Source: Oscillospiraceae bacterium (GTDB taxonomy: Bacteria; Bacillota; Clostridia; Saccharofermentanales; Saccharofermentanaceae). Taken from it: DNA of 64,000 nt. The notes below the pieces were generated by a model. That model was not told where the DNA came from, searched no databases, and saw nothing but the letters and a program-made list of their open reading frames with translations. Shown in pieces: positions 15,150 to 24,109 of the stretch; within the stretch, counting starts at the first letter, position 1, and each line of letters starts with the position of its first letter. The position numbers and the translations under genes were made by a program. The DNA lies in NCBI GenBank assembly GCA_902787975.1, contig CADAIP010000010.1, positions 89,926-153,925 on the forward strand, written 5' to 3'.

Positions 15150-16310
15150 TCAGTTGCAGAGATACTCGATAAGTCTGTCGAGATCCATGTTGTCCTTATA
15201 GTCGATAACGATACGGCCGCGGCCTGTGGAGTTATCAAGGACCTTGATCTTGACCTTTGCGCCAAGCTGCTTCTTAAGTTTTGTCTCAACTTCCTTCGTG
15301 CTCAGAGTGAACTGGATGTCAGGGAGCTCTACTGCCTTCTTGCCGGAAGGATTATTCTGGGCTTCGATATACTTCTTAACGAAAACCTCAGCCTGTCTTA
15401 CGTTCATCTCGCGTGCCATGATAACATCAGCTACCTTGCGCTGGTCTTCTTTATCCTTAAGAGCGAGGATAGCCTTGGCGTGACCTTCTGAGAGATCTCC
15501 CCTGCTTACGAATTCCTGGAGGGATTCATCAAGATTAAGGATACGGAGAGTATTAGCGATAGTAGCTCTGGGCTTGCCGAGCTTCTTAGCAAGCTGTTCC
15601 TGTGTAAGCTTGTGGGTCTTAAGGAGGTTATCCATTGCAGAAGCTTCTTCAATGGGATTCAAGTCTTCTCTCTGGATATTCTCGATGAGAGCCTGTGCCA
15701 TTGTCTCCTTATCGGAAAGATCTCTTACGATCGCAGGGATTACGGAAAGTCCTGCAATCCTTGCTGCTCTCCAGCGGCGCTCGCCTGCTACGATCCTGTA
15801 GCCTTCACCTTTGCGCTGAACGATGATGGGCTGGATAACGCCGTTTTCTTCAATTGATGAAGCGAGTTCATTAAGAGCATCGTCGTTGAAGTTCTTTCTG
15901 GGCTGGCCGTTATTAGGGGAGATGTCGTTGATCTTGAGATCTACAACGGAATCTCTCTTGTTCTCAGGAATACCGTCAGATGAAAGAAGAGCACCGAGAC
16001 CTCTACCCATAGCCTTGCTCTCTGAGATCGTCTTAACAGCTGTCTTCTTTGCAGGAGCTGCCTTAGGCGAAGATGATTTAACGGCAGCCGTCTTCTTAAC
16101 GGGGACGGATTTCTTGGCAGGAGCCTTTGCAACGGGTTTCTTTGTTGCTGTTTTCTTTGCAGGTGCTGCCTTCTTAGCCGGAGTCTTCTTAGCTGCTGCA
16201 GGCTTCTTTGATGCAGTCTTGGCAGCTGTCTTTTTGGCAGCAGGCTTTGCTGCTACAACCTTCTTCTTAGGTGCTGATTTGGGTCCTTTTCCTAATCCTC
16301 TGGTAGCCAT
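15150..16310 (-). CDS. parB: ParB/Spo0J chromosome partition protein with histone-H1-like N-terminal tail
   Basis: CTP-dependent DNA clamp that loads at parS and organises the origin. The 386-aa protein has the expected core: GRGLGALLSS near residue 102, IVAGERRWRAARIAG (the CTP-binding GERRxRA box), EEASAMDNLLKTHKLTQEQLAKKLGKPRATIANTLR helix-turn-helix region, and the C-terminal dimer domain. Unusual is an insert of about 90 residues between the first RGLG motif (residues 4-7) and the second (102-108), made almost only of K, A, P, T and S in AAKK/PAKK repeats, like the tail of histone H1. It follows parA by 12 nt in one operon. Two parS sites lie upstream. Confidence 0.93.
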   Translation of the reverse strand: MATRGLGKGPKSAPKKKVVAAKPAAKKTAAKTASKKPAAAKKTPAKKAAPAKKTATKKPVAKAPAKKSVPVKKTAAVKSSSPKAAPAKKTAVKTISESKAMGRGLGALLSSDGIPENKRDSVVDLKINDISPNNGQPRKNFNDDALNELASSIEENGVIQPIIVQRKGEGYRIVAGERRWRAARIAGLSVIPAIVRDLSDKETMAQALIENIQREDLNPIEEASAMDNLLKTHKLTQEQLAKKLGKPRATIANTLRILNLDESLQEFVSRGDLSEGHAKAILALKDKEDQRKVADVIMAREMNVRQAEVFVKKYIEAQNNPSGKKAVELPDIQFTLSTKEVETKLKKQLGAKVKIKVLDNSTGRGRIVIDYKDNMDLDRLIEYLCN

Positions 16311-16322
16311 TTCTATTCTCCT

Positions 16323-17084
16323 TTATGATCTCTTGATTACTTCTTTTGCCAGTGCCTCATATGCTCTGGCTCCCTTGGAATTCTTGTCATAGTCACAGAT
16401 GGCAAGGCCGTGGCTCGGAGCCTCTGCAAGCCTTACGTTTCTTGGTATTACGGTCTTAAAGACCTTACTGCCGAAGTACTTGTCTGTCTCTTCTTTTACC
16501 TGTCTTGAGAGCTGTGTTCTCAGGTTAAACATCGTGAGGACAACGCCCAGGATCTCGAGCTCGGGATTGAGCTTTTTCTTTACGATATTGATCGTATCCA
16601 TAAGCTGTGAGAGTCCTTCAAGAGCGTAGTACTCGCCCTGGATCGGGATGATCAGTCTGTCAGATGCAGTGAGAGCATTGATCGTGAGAAGCCCGAGTGA
16701 AGGAGGGCAGTCCAGGATTACATAATCGTATGTATCACTTACGGGAGCGATAGCATTCTTAAGGATCTGCTCTCTGGAGATTACCGTAACAAGTTCGACT
16801 TCTGCACCGGCCAGATTAATGTTTGTAGGGCAGATGTCGACGTTCTCGGCATTTGTCTCATAGATTACGTCTGTAATGGGTGTGTCATTGATGAGAACAT
16901 CATAAACCGTCTGTTCAAGCTCACGCTTGTCGATTCCTAGTCCGCTCGTGGCATTAGCCTGCGGATCTATATCTATCAGAAGGACTTTTTTCTTTTTCTT
17001 TCCGAGAAAAGCAGCCAGATTTACGGCTGTTGTGGTCTTTCCGACACCGCCTTTTTGATTTACAAGAGCAATTACTGTTGCCAT
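16323..17084 (-). CDS. parA: ParA/Soj chromosome partition ATPase
   Basis: Deviant Walker-type ATPase that works with ParB in origin segregation and can modulate DnaA. The 253-aa protein has NQKGGVGKTTTAVNLAA (deviant Walker A), the second lysine-containing LLIDIDPQANATSGLG, and VILDCPPSLGLLT (Walker B). Length is standard. It is transcribed toward parB. Usually soj-spo0J lies on the gidA/rsmG side of the origin; here it follows gyrB, a local rearrangement. Confidence 0.95.
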   Translation of the reverse strand: MATVIALVNQKGGVGKTTTAVNLAAFLGKKKKKVLLIDIDPQANATSGLGIDKRELEQTVYDVLINDTPITDVIYETNAENVDICPTNINLAGAEVELVTVISREQILKNAIAPVSDTYDYVILDCPPSLGLLTINALTASDRLIIPIQGEYYALEGLSQLMDTINIVKKKLNPELEILGVVLTMFNLRTQLSRQVKEETDKYFGSKVFKTVIPRNVRLAEAPSHGLAICDYDKNSKGARAYEALAKEVIKRS

Positions 17085-17179
17085 TTTTTACTCCTTTTCA
17101 AACTTTCAGCTATGTAGTAAACTCATTCTATCATTTATATATGAAATAATATATGTCATCTTTAATACAAAAGTGCCAA

Positions 17180-17195
17180 TGTTCCACGTGGAACA
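17180..17195. promoter_or_regulatory. parS site 1
   Basis: TGTTCCACGTGGAACA, a perfect 16-bp palindrome matching the conserved Spo0J binding site, between parA and gyrB. Confidence 0.93.
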
Positions 17196-17237
17196 TTTTC
17201 GATTTTGACGGATTTCAGTTTTTGTTTATAACCCGAT

Positions 17238-17253
17238 TGTTCCACGTGGAACA
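17238..17253. promoter_or_regulatory. parS site 2
   Basis: Second identical TGTTCCACGTGGAACA, 58 bp from the first. Two sites this close give ParB a strong loading platform near the origin. Confidence 0.93.
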
Positions 17254-17270
17254 ATTTACCTGAATGTATA

Positions 17271-17304
17271 AAAACGGGCGCTGCCCGGCCGGCAACACCC
17301 GTTT
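17271..17304 (-). terminator. gyrB terminator
   Basis: AAACGGGTGTT...GCGCCCGTTTTT on the minus strand with a GC-rich inner stem (GCCGGCCGGGC), just beyond the gyrB stop codon. Confidence 0.75.
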
Positions 17305-17335
17305 TATGTTCATAAGTATGTTCCTGAAGAAAATA

Positions 17336-19474
17336 TCAGTTGTCGATATTTGCAAGCTTTGCGTTAACCTGGATGAATTCCTTACGGGGTTCAACCTGAT
17401 CACCCATGAGGAGTGTGAATGTCTCATCTGCTTCCTGGGCATCTGCAAGAGTTACTCTCAAAAGCTTACGTGTAACAGGATTCATTGTTGTATCCCAGAG
17501 CTGCTCTGAACTCATCTCACCGAGACCCTTGAATCGCTGGATAAGAGGATTCTCCCACTTGTGAGTTGCCTTGATCTCTTCGATCTCCTTATCGTCATAA
17601 GCATAATATGCTTCGTCACCTTTATAGACCTTGTAGAGCGGCGGGCAGGCAATATATACATATCCGCCTTCAACAAGAGGTCTTAAGTATCTGAAGAAGA
17701 ATGTGAGAAGGAGAGTTCTGATGTGTGAGCCGTCGACATCGGCATCGGCCATGATGATGACCTTGTGATATCTGAGCTTTGTCTCATCGAACTCATCTCC
17801 TATACCTGCACCCAAAGCCATAACTACCGGCTGGAGCTTCTCATTGGAATAGACCTTATCGATTCTTGCCTTCTCTACGTTGAGCATCTTACCCCAGAGA
17901 GGAAGGATAGCCTGATATTTACGCTCTCTGCCCTGCTTTGCGGATCCGCCTGCGGAGTCTCCCTCTACGATGAAGATCTCACAGAACTCTGCCTCATCAC
18001 TCTGGCAGTCAGCAAGCTTACCGGGAAGTGCGTTATTCTCAAATACAGTCTTTCTTCTTGTGAGTTCTCTTGCTCTCTTTGCGGCATCTCTAGCTCTTGA
18101 AGCAGAGAGGCACTTATCCATGATGAGCTTTGCGATATCAGGATGCTCTTCAAGATAGATCTCAAGCTTCTCATATACCGCACTGTCAACCATAGGTCTG
18201 ATCTCTGCATTACCGAGCTTACTCTTTGTCTGTCCTTCGAACTGGGGATCAGGAAGCTTTACAGAGATAATAGCTGCAAGACCTTCTCTTGTATCTTCAC
18301 CCTGAAGCTTAACATCGCCGTCCTTGATGAACTTATACTTCTTTGCATAATCATTGATAGCTCTTGTCATTGCTGCACGGAAGCCTACAAGGTGCGTACC
18401 GCCTTCAGGTGTAGCGATGTTATTAGCGTATGTATAAACAGTCTCCTGATAAGAGTCATTGTACTGCAGAGCGATCTCTACGAAGTTATCTCCCTGCTTT
18501 GTAGCAAAGTAAATAGGAGGTGTGTTGATTGCTTCCTTATGACGGTTCAGATATTCAACAAATGAGATGATACCGCCCTCATAATGGAGATGCTTCTTAA
18601 CAGGTTCAGAGCCTCTGTCATCCGTGAGATCGATTGTAACTTCCTTATTGAGGAAAGCCATTTCACGGTAACGTGTGATCATTGAATCAAAGTCGAAAAC
18701 GATGTCAGGGAAGATGGAATTATCAGGAATAAAGTTTGTCTTCGTACCTGTATCATTCTTATCACAATTACCTACAATGTGAAGAGGAACCGTTGTTTTA
18801 CCCTTCTCAAATTCAATCTCATAGATATTGCCTTCACGGCGTACCTGGACCTTCATATGATCAGACAAAGCGTTAACTACAGACGCACCTACGCCGTGCA
18901 GACCACCCGAAATGCTGTAAGCTCCGCCGCCGAATTTACCGCCTGCGTGAAGCACTGTGTGAACGACTTCAACTGTAGGAATTCCAAGTTTGGGATGATT
19001 ACCTACAGGAATACCGGAACCGTTATCTGTTACTGTAACAGAACCGTCCTTTTCGAGTACTACATCGATCGTATCGCAGCGTCCGGCAAGAGCTTCGTCT
19101 ACGGAGTTTGCAACGATCTCATAGATAAGATGGTGAAGACCTCTTAATGTGGTATCACCGATATACATACCAGGTCTCTTTCTTACGGCTTCAAGACCTT
19201 CCAGGACCTGAATATCATCTTCACTGTATTCACTGCTGTTGGATGTATCGAAGCTGTCCTGATCGCCTTCTGCAGCAAGAACGTCAGCCATTGATTCTTC
19301 CTTAAAATCCTCAGTCAAAGCTCTGGGGTTCTCAGCAAGATTCTTGAGCTCATCATCATCACCATCTTCAACAGGCTGGAAGTAGAGATCGACTGCGCCG
19401 GAAGGGCGTGCCTGAGCATCATTTGAGGCCTGATTCTCCTCAAAATTGAAATTCTTCTCGTCGTTTTCCTTCAT
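17336..19474 (-). CDS. gyrB: DNA gyrase subunit B with acidic N-terminal extension
   Basis: ATPase subunit of the type II topoisomerase that introduces negative supercoils. The 712-aa protein has VLEGLEAVRKRPGMYIG near residue 90, the GHKL ATP-binding EIVANSVDEALAG and TVTDNGSGIPVG, IVEGDSAGGSAKQGRERKYQ (TOPRIM glutamate), and IIMADADVDGSHIRTLLL (metal aspartates). I chose the ATG at 19474 because AGGAG precedes it; a longer frame to 19504 has no site. Before the conserved domain is an extension of about 85 residues very rich in D and E, absent from textbook GyrB. Location beside recF supports gyrB rather than parE. The gyrA gene is not adjacent. Confidence 0.94.
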   Translation of the reverse strand: MKENDEKNFNFEENQASNDAQARPSGAVDLYFQPVEDGDDDELKNLAENPRALTEDFKEESMADVLAAEGDQDSFDTSNSSEYSEDDIQVLEGLEAVRKRPGMYIGDTTLRGLHHLIYEIVANSVDEALAGRCDTIDVVLEKDGSVTVTDNGSGIPVGNHPKLGIPTVEVVHTVLHAGGKFGGGAYSISGGLHGVGASVVNALSDHMKVQVRREGNIYEIEFEKGKTTVPLHIVGNCDKNDTGTKTNFIPDNSIFPDIVFDFDSMITRYREMAFLNKEVTIDLTDDRGSEPVKKHLHYEGGIISFVEYLNRHKEAINTPPIYFATKQGDNFVEIALQYNDSYQETVYTYANNIATPEGGTHLVGFRAAMTRAINDYAKKYKFIKDGDVKLQGEDTREGLAAIISVKLPDPQFEGQTKSKLGNAEIRPMVDSAVYEKLEIYLEEHPDIAKLIMDKCLSASRARDAAKRARELTRRKTVFENNALPGKLADCQSDEAEFCEIFIVEGDSAGGSAKQGRERKYQAILPLWGKMLNVEKARIDKVYSNEKLQPVVMALGAGIGDEFDETKLRYHKVIIMADADVDGSHIRTLLLTFFFRYLRPLVEGGYVYIACPPLYKVYKGDEAYYAYDDKEIEEIKATHKWENPLIQRFKGLGEMSSEQLWDTTMNPVTRKLLRVTLADAQEADETFTLLMGDQVEPRKEFIQVNAKLANIDN

Positions 19475-19558
19475 AAATGTAAAAACTCCTATTCTTGGCG
19501 GCATATTCCGTCAAATGCCCGGAAATGCTGCATTTTTAACACTGTTATTTAAGGTTTT

Positions 19559-19810
19559 TCAGAAGCTTTCCGACATATTCAGTCTGTTTAATATCAGACT
19601 TGCGGATAAAGAACAAACATATGTTTTATCATCGGTTATTATCAATGATTTCGGTATATCGTCAGTCACATACTGAAGTCTGCCTTGTTCATCCTCACGG
19701 TTAAGGAACTCAGACACATCCTTCTGGGAAGGGAGGACGGTCTCAAGATTGACCACGCAGGTAACCGAAGATTTAAGTACTGAGAGATCATTGCCGATAT
19801 GAATGAACAC
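19559..19810 (-). CDS. remB: Extracellular matrix regulator RemB (DUF370 family)
   Basis: Small DNA-binding-type protein of the DUF370 family, in Bacillus known as RemB/YaaB and linked to matrix gene control. The 83-aa sequence begins MFIHIGNDLSVLKSSVTCVVNLET and continues with the family pattern SEFLN...VTDDIPKSLIITDD. It lies between recF and gyrB, the same place as yaaB in Bacillus subtilis, which supports the assignment. Confidence 0.88.
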   Translation of the reverse strand: MFIHIGNDLSVLKSSVTCVVNLETVLPSQKDVSEFLNREDEQGRLQYVTDDIPKSLIITDDKTYVCSLSASLILNRLNMSESF

Positions 19811-19942
19811 TTTAAGCCTCCGAATCGTCCGGAAATCCTCTTCTAACCAATAAATTATATCATAAATTAGGAATATAATATGCTTATTATAATATTATAT
19901 TAAAGGAAATAAGCCCGGTTTTTAGTGTAATCTGTCCTAAAA

Positions 19943-21190
19943 TCAGGCTTCAGCTTCGATATTGCCGCTCTCAACGCGGTAGAATGCCGCCTTATTTGCG
20001 CCCTGCATCACGTCTATCTCTTCGCCTATCATGTTCTTGTCCGTGCATGTGATGAAGATCTGGGCGCCTTTCATGGCTGATACAAGACTCATTCTCCTTG
20101 TCTTATCAAGTTCTGAGAATACGTCATCCAGGATCAGGATCGGGGTAGAGGAGACGAACATCTTGATTATCTCCAGTTCGGAGAGCTTCAAAGCCAACGC
20201 AGCAGTCCTCTGCTGGCCCTGTGAAGAAAAGCTTTTCATGACAAGACCATCAAGTTTGATCACAATATCATCCCTGTGGATTCCGGTAGACGAAATATGT
20301 TTATCTATGTCGTAATTACGTACTGATTTCAGCTTGGCAAGGACCAGATCAGAGAGAATACCCTTAATTCGCCCATAATCGCTTTCTGAGAGGCCTTTAC
20401 TCATATACTCGTCATATTTACTGTTTTTCGTCAGAAACGTTTCTAGGGCCCCTACAACGCCAAATATAGTGTTGTACTCTATAGAAAGGTTTTCCTTGCC
20501 TCCTGAAATGCTTCCATGATGTCTGCAGGCAATGTCTGAAATCAGCTTTACGAACTTATATCGCTTGAGGATTATCTCTGCCGATAGATCTGCAAGTGAA
20601 TAATCCCAGAAATTAAGCTGCTCATCTACAAGAGACGGCATGCTGTCACTTGATCTAATGCTCTTGAGTAATGCATTTTTCTGTGCCAGAAGCCTGCTGT
20701 AATTGCTCAGAAGGTTGAAATATGAAGGCGATATCTTGGATATCAGCGTATTTAAGAACTTTCTTCTGAATGAAGGAGCATTTTTGACGATATTTAAGTC
20801 TTCGGGAGCAAAGATAACAATGTTACATACACCGATATATTCCGAGATCTTGTCGGCCGGTGCATTATCTCTTATCAAGGTTCTTCCTGGCCTTCCATTC
20901 CTGCTTAATTCAGACTTTTCAGTGTAATAACAGGAAGACAAAGAACATGATGAACCGTCGTCATCAATAAGATCCAGGCTTACTTTATATTCGTTTTCAC
21001 CGAATTTTATAAGATCAGTATCTTTACTTGTTCTGTGTGAAGTTACGCTAGATGCGACATAAATACCTTCAACAAGATTTGTCTTTCCCTGGGCATTATT
21101 ACCATAAAAGATATTAACAGAAGGCCCGACGTCCAAATCGAGCCTTCCGTAATTTCTGAAATTTTCTAGATGTATGCTTTTGATGAACAT
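19943..21190 (-). CDS. recF: DNA replication and repair protein RecF
   Basis: SMC-like ATPase that loads RecA on gapped DNA as part of RecFOR. The 415-aa protein has Walker A IFYGNNAQGKTNLVEGI near residue 28, the ABC signature SSQGQQRTAALALKLSE near 325, and Walker B PILILDDVFSELD. It is slightly longer than the usual 360-370 aa. Its start codon overlaps the dnaN stop. The small S4-domain gene (yaaA/rlbA) normally found between dnaN and recF is absent. Confidence 0.95.
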   Translation of the reverse strand: MFIKSIHLENFRNYGRLDLDVGPSVNIFYGNNAQGKTNLVEGIYVASSVTSHRTSKDTDLIKFGENEYKVSLDLIDDDGSSCSLSSCYYTEKSELSRNGRPGRTLIRDNAPADKISEYIGVCNIVIFAPEDLNIVKNAPSFRRKFLNTLISKISPSYFNLLSNYSRLLAQKNALLKSIRSSDSMPSLVDEQLNFWDYSLADLSAEIILKRYKFVKLISDIACRHHGSISGGKENLSIEYNTIFGVVGALETFLTKNSKYDEYMSKGLSESDYGRIKGILSDLVLAKLKSVRNYDIDKHISSTGIHRDDIVIKLDGLVMKSFSSQGQQRTAALALKLSELEIIKMFVSSTPILILDDVFSELDKTRRMSLVSAMKGAQIFITCTDKNMIGEEIDVMQGANKAAFYRVESGNIEAEA

Positions 21191-22305
21191 TATCTTCTGA
21201 TAGGAAGAATGAGATAAATGTACTTGTCACCTTCAACAGGTTTAATGATGCAGGGTCCCTGACCGCCGTTTACTTCAACTCTGATGATCTCGTCATCGAT
21301 ATTCTTAAGAACATCAAGAACATATCTTGAGTTGAAATCAACATCGATAAGATCGCCTTCAAGGCTGATGTCGATATTCTCCTGGAGATTACCTCTTGCT
21401 GAAGTAGCCTGAACAGTAAGCTCTGAAGGATTATTGCTTAAGAATCTTACAGGGCACTTACGGTCGTCAGTCATGATGATGAGTGAAGCTCTGTCAACAG
21501 CATCAAGGAACTGCTTGCGGTTAATAGTGATAACTGTCTTAGGATTCTTTGTAATGATGGAATCGAAATTAATGAACTGACCTTCGATAAGACGTGAGAT
21601 CATTCTTACGTTGCCGATATCGAAAAGGAGATTCTGCAATGATGTGTAGATATTGATCTCTGCATCATCGTCATCACTTAAGATCTTGCTCATCTCGGTA
21701 AGAGCTTTACCGGGAACGATGTAATTGATCTTAGGGAAGTCGTTGCCCATGTCTTCACGGTTGATAGCCATTCTGAAACCGTCAATGGATACGACAGAAA
21801 GAACTGAACCGTCGCTTACCACATTACTTCCTGTAAGAACGGGACGTGAAGTATCTCTGGATACAGCAAAGATCGTGTGGTTGATCATGTTCTTGAGCAT
21901 CTTCTGGCCCATAACGATCTTCTCTGCTTCCTTCTCGTCAACCTCAGGGATCTTCGGGAACGGTTCGGGATCAAGACCGGCAATCTTGAATTCAGCCTGT
22001 CCGCACTTGATAGTTGTCTGGAAATTACTGTCGGAAATGATATCAACTTCAGGCTCAGGAAGCTTTCTGATGATGTCTCCGAAGAACTTGGAATCTATAA
22101 CAACGGCACCCTTCTCGGTAACATTAGCTTCTACGTCTGCTTCGATACCTGTCTGGAGATCATAACCTGTAAGCTTGATCTTGTTGTCATCTGATGCCTC
22201 TATGAGAATTCCGTTAAGGATATTGACTGTACTGTTAGTTGTAACAGCTCTCTGGACTATGGATACGTTATTTACCAAGTCATCTCTGCTGCATGTAAAT
22301 TTCAT
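21190..22305 (-). CDS. dnaN: DNA polymerase III beta subunit (sliding clamp)
   Basis: Ring-shaped processivity clamp. The 371-aa protein begins MKFTCSRDDLVNNVSIVQRA, contains the usual three repeated folds (KPEPEVDIIS-like, SRPVLTGSNVVSDG near residue 155, PCIIKPVEGDKYIYLILPIRR at the end) and matches the clamp length. It follows dnaA after a gap of about 360 bp and overlaps recF by one base. Confidence 0.95.
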   Translation of the reverse strand: MKFTCSRDDLVNNVSIVQRAVTTNSTVNILNGILIEASDDNKIKLTGYDLQTGIEADVEANVTEKGAVVIDSKFFGDIIRKLPEPEVDIISDSNFQTTIKCGQAEFKIAGLDPEPFPKIPEVDEKEAEKIVMGQKMLKNMINHTIFAVSRDTSRPVLTGSNVVSDGSVLSVVSIDGFRMAINREDMGNDFPKINYIVPGKALTEMSKILSDDDDAEINIYTSLQNLLFDIGNVRMISRLIEGQFINFDSIITKNPKTVITINRKQFLDAVDRASLIIMTDDRKCPVRFLSNNPSELTVQATSARGNLQENIDISLEGDLIDVDFNSRYVLDVLKNIDDEIIRVEVNGGQGPCIIKPVEGDKYIYLILPIRR

Positions 22306-22665
22306 CTGAAAAGTGCCGCCTTTCCACTAATATAAAATATTTCAAACATTATACACTTAATATTATTAAAAATGTATAGTTTAACGGTGTTACAAAGTTC
22401 GATTTTAGGGACATCTTACGAATATCGGCCTGCTGCCTTTGCAGTATTTAAAGTTAGCTATTATTAGTCTTATTATGTCGTGTCTATATGTTCAAAACTG
22501 CCTGAAGACCATTATTTTCAAAGGTTTTTGATGACCGTACAATGTATAAAACCAATTTGATTATTGTTCAGAATAATACCCTTTTGAACATTGTTACATT
22601 TGTATACAAACCGTCTACAGACTATCTACCGGAAGTTTTGCACATAAGAACAAAAAATGTTCAAA
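22306..22665. other. dnaA-dnaN intergenic region, possible origin element
   Basis: A 360-bp AT-rich gap without a plausible gene. It holds three copies of ATGTTCAAA (22488-22496 and 22658-22666 on plus; 22583-22592 inverted), a DnaA-box-like TTATACACT near 22343 with one mismatch to TTATNCACA, and several ACAATGTATAAA-like strings. No perfect TTATCCACA box was seen. Together with the strand switch at dnaA this is the most likely place for part of oriC and the dnaN promoter. Confidence 0.4.
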
Positions 22666-24003
22666 TCAGACTATGGACTTATAGATAGCCTCAGCCTCTT
22701 TTTTGGTCTCAGGATCCTCATCAACGTTGTCACAACCATGCATGACAGTCGTATGTTTACGTCCGCCGAAAAGCTGTCCGATCTTCTCGTATTTAAGTTC
22801 GAGATAGTCTCTGCAGATAAACATTGCAACGTTGCGTGCCTTTGAAATCTCGGCACTTCTGAGCTTTGAAGTGAGCTTGTCAGGTGTCAGGTCGTAATAA
22901 TTTGATACAGCACTGATGACCATGTCAGGCGTCAGATATTTCTTTTTATTAGGCTGGATAATAGGGAGGAGGATCTTCTGGACGTCATCCAGAGTAAGCT
23001 CGCCGTTAGCCAGGGTTACATAAGAAGAAATGGTATTAAATGCACCGTTAAGCTGTCTTATGTTAGTCGTAACGTTTTCGCAGACATAGTCGATTATCTC
23101 GTCAGACAAAGGAAGATTCTCGTTCTCGACCTTACTTAAGAAAATAGCCTTACGTGTCTCAAAATCCGGTGGCTGGACATCGAACATGATACCGTCCTGG
23201 AAACGGGAAGTAAGTCTGTTGTCGAGCTGCGTGAGATTTGAAGGAGCCTTATCGCAGGTGATTACGATCTGCTTTCCGCTCTCGATAAGTGCCTCGAAAG
23301 TATTAAAGAATTCGGTCTGGACACCTTCCTTACCGATAAGGAACTGGATGTCATCGATCAAAAGGACATCGACAGAACGGTATTTGTTGCGGAATTCCGT
23401 GTAATTCTGCTTGCCGATGGTGTTTACAAAAGCATTGGTGAACGCCTCACAAGTCGTGTAGATAACCTTCTTGTCAGGATTATTCTCGAGTATGGCATTA
23501 CCTATTGCCTTCATGAGATGGGTCTTGCCGAGACCTGAATTACCCCATAAAAAGAAGGGGTTTCTCTGCTTCTGGCCCGGCTTTTGTGATACGGAAACTG
23601 CAGAAGCATGGGCAAAACGGTTACAGTCACCTACAACGAAGTTGGCAAAAGTATATTCACCGTTAAGACCGGTCGAAGTTACTACTTTGCTCTTGTTCTC
23701 ATTATGTGATTTTGTGGTACCGATAACAGTGGAGTTAAGGGCTTTGTTGTCACCCTTAAGGATAAAATTAACAGCGCAAGGCTTGTCACCGTTAACGAGC
23801 TTAATGGCATTCTCGATAGTCTTGCCGAGCTTCTGACTCTTAACGATGCTCAGGGAATATTCGTCTCTGGCTTCAAGAACGAGCTGGATATCATCAGAGT
23901 GGCCTACAGTCATCTTGCTTAGGATCGACTCGTAAGTGACGATGTCGATATTCGGATCATACTGAAGAATTTTTAGAGCCTTGTCCCAAACCGAACTATC
24001 CAT
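22666..24003 (-). CDS. dnaA: Chromosomal replication initiator DnaA
   Basis: AAA+ initiator that unwinds oriC. The 445-aa protein has the N-terminal oligomerisation domain, a lysine-rich linker, Walker A FLWGNSGLGKTHLMKAIG, Walker B VDVLLIDDIQFL, sensor II region, and the domain IV DNA-binding signature GGRKHTTVMHGCDNV. The ATG at 24003 is preceded by AGGGGGG; the longer frame from 24021 starts inside that ribosome binding site. It is the last minus-strand gene of the segment: everything beyond is on the plus strand, as expected at the origin. Confidence 0.96.
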   Translation of the reverse strand: MDSSVWDKALKILQYDPNIDIVTYESILSKMTVGHSDDIQLVLEARDEYSLSIVKSQKLGKTIENAIKLVNGDKPCAVNFILKGDNKALNSTVIGTTKSHNENKSKVVTSTGLNGEYTFANFVVGDCNRFAHASAVSVSQKPGQKQRNPFFLWGNSGLGKTHLMKAIGNAILENNPDKKVIYTTCEAFTNAFVNTIGKQNYTEFRNKYRSVDVLLIDDIQFLIGKEGVQTEFFNTFEALIESGKQIVITCDKAPSNLTQLDNRLTSRFQDGIMFDVQPPDFETRKAIFLSKVENENLPLSDEIIDYVCENVTTNIRQLNGAFNTISSYVTLANGELTLDDVQKILLPIIQPNKKKYLTPDMVISAVSNYYDLTPDKLTSKLRSAEISKARNVAMFICRDYLELKYEKIGQLFGGRKHTTVMHGCDNVDEDPETKKEAEAIYKSIV

Positions 24004-24109
24004 GTAACCCCCCTGTAACATAAATGACGTGCGAATAACATAATATCACGGTTTGGGAGTATAATGAATAAGCATCAAATTAAAAAAATTTGCTTTTTGG
24101 GACAGAATA
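24004..24109. promoter_or_regulatory. Divergent promoter region at the strand switch
   Basis: About 100 bp, AT-rich, between divergent dnaA and the sortase gene. GAGTATAATGAA at 24057 gives a plus-strand -10. No palindrome or DnaA-box cluster stands out. Leading-strand gene orientation flips here, marking the origin neighbourhood. Confidence 0.45.
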
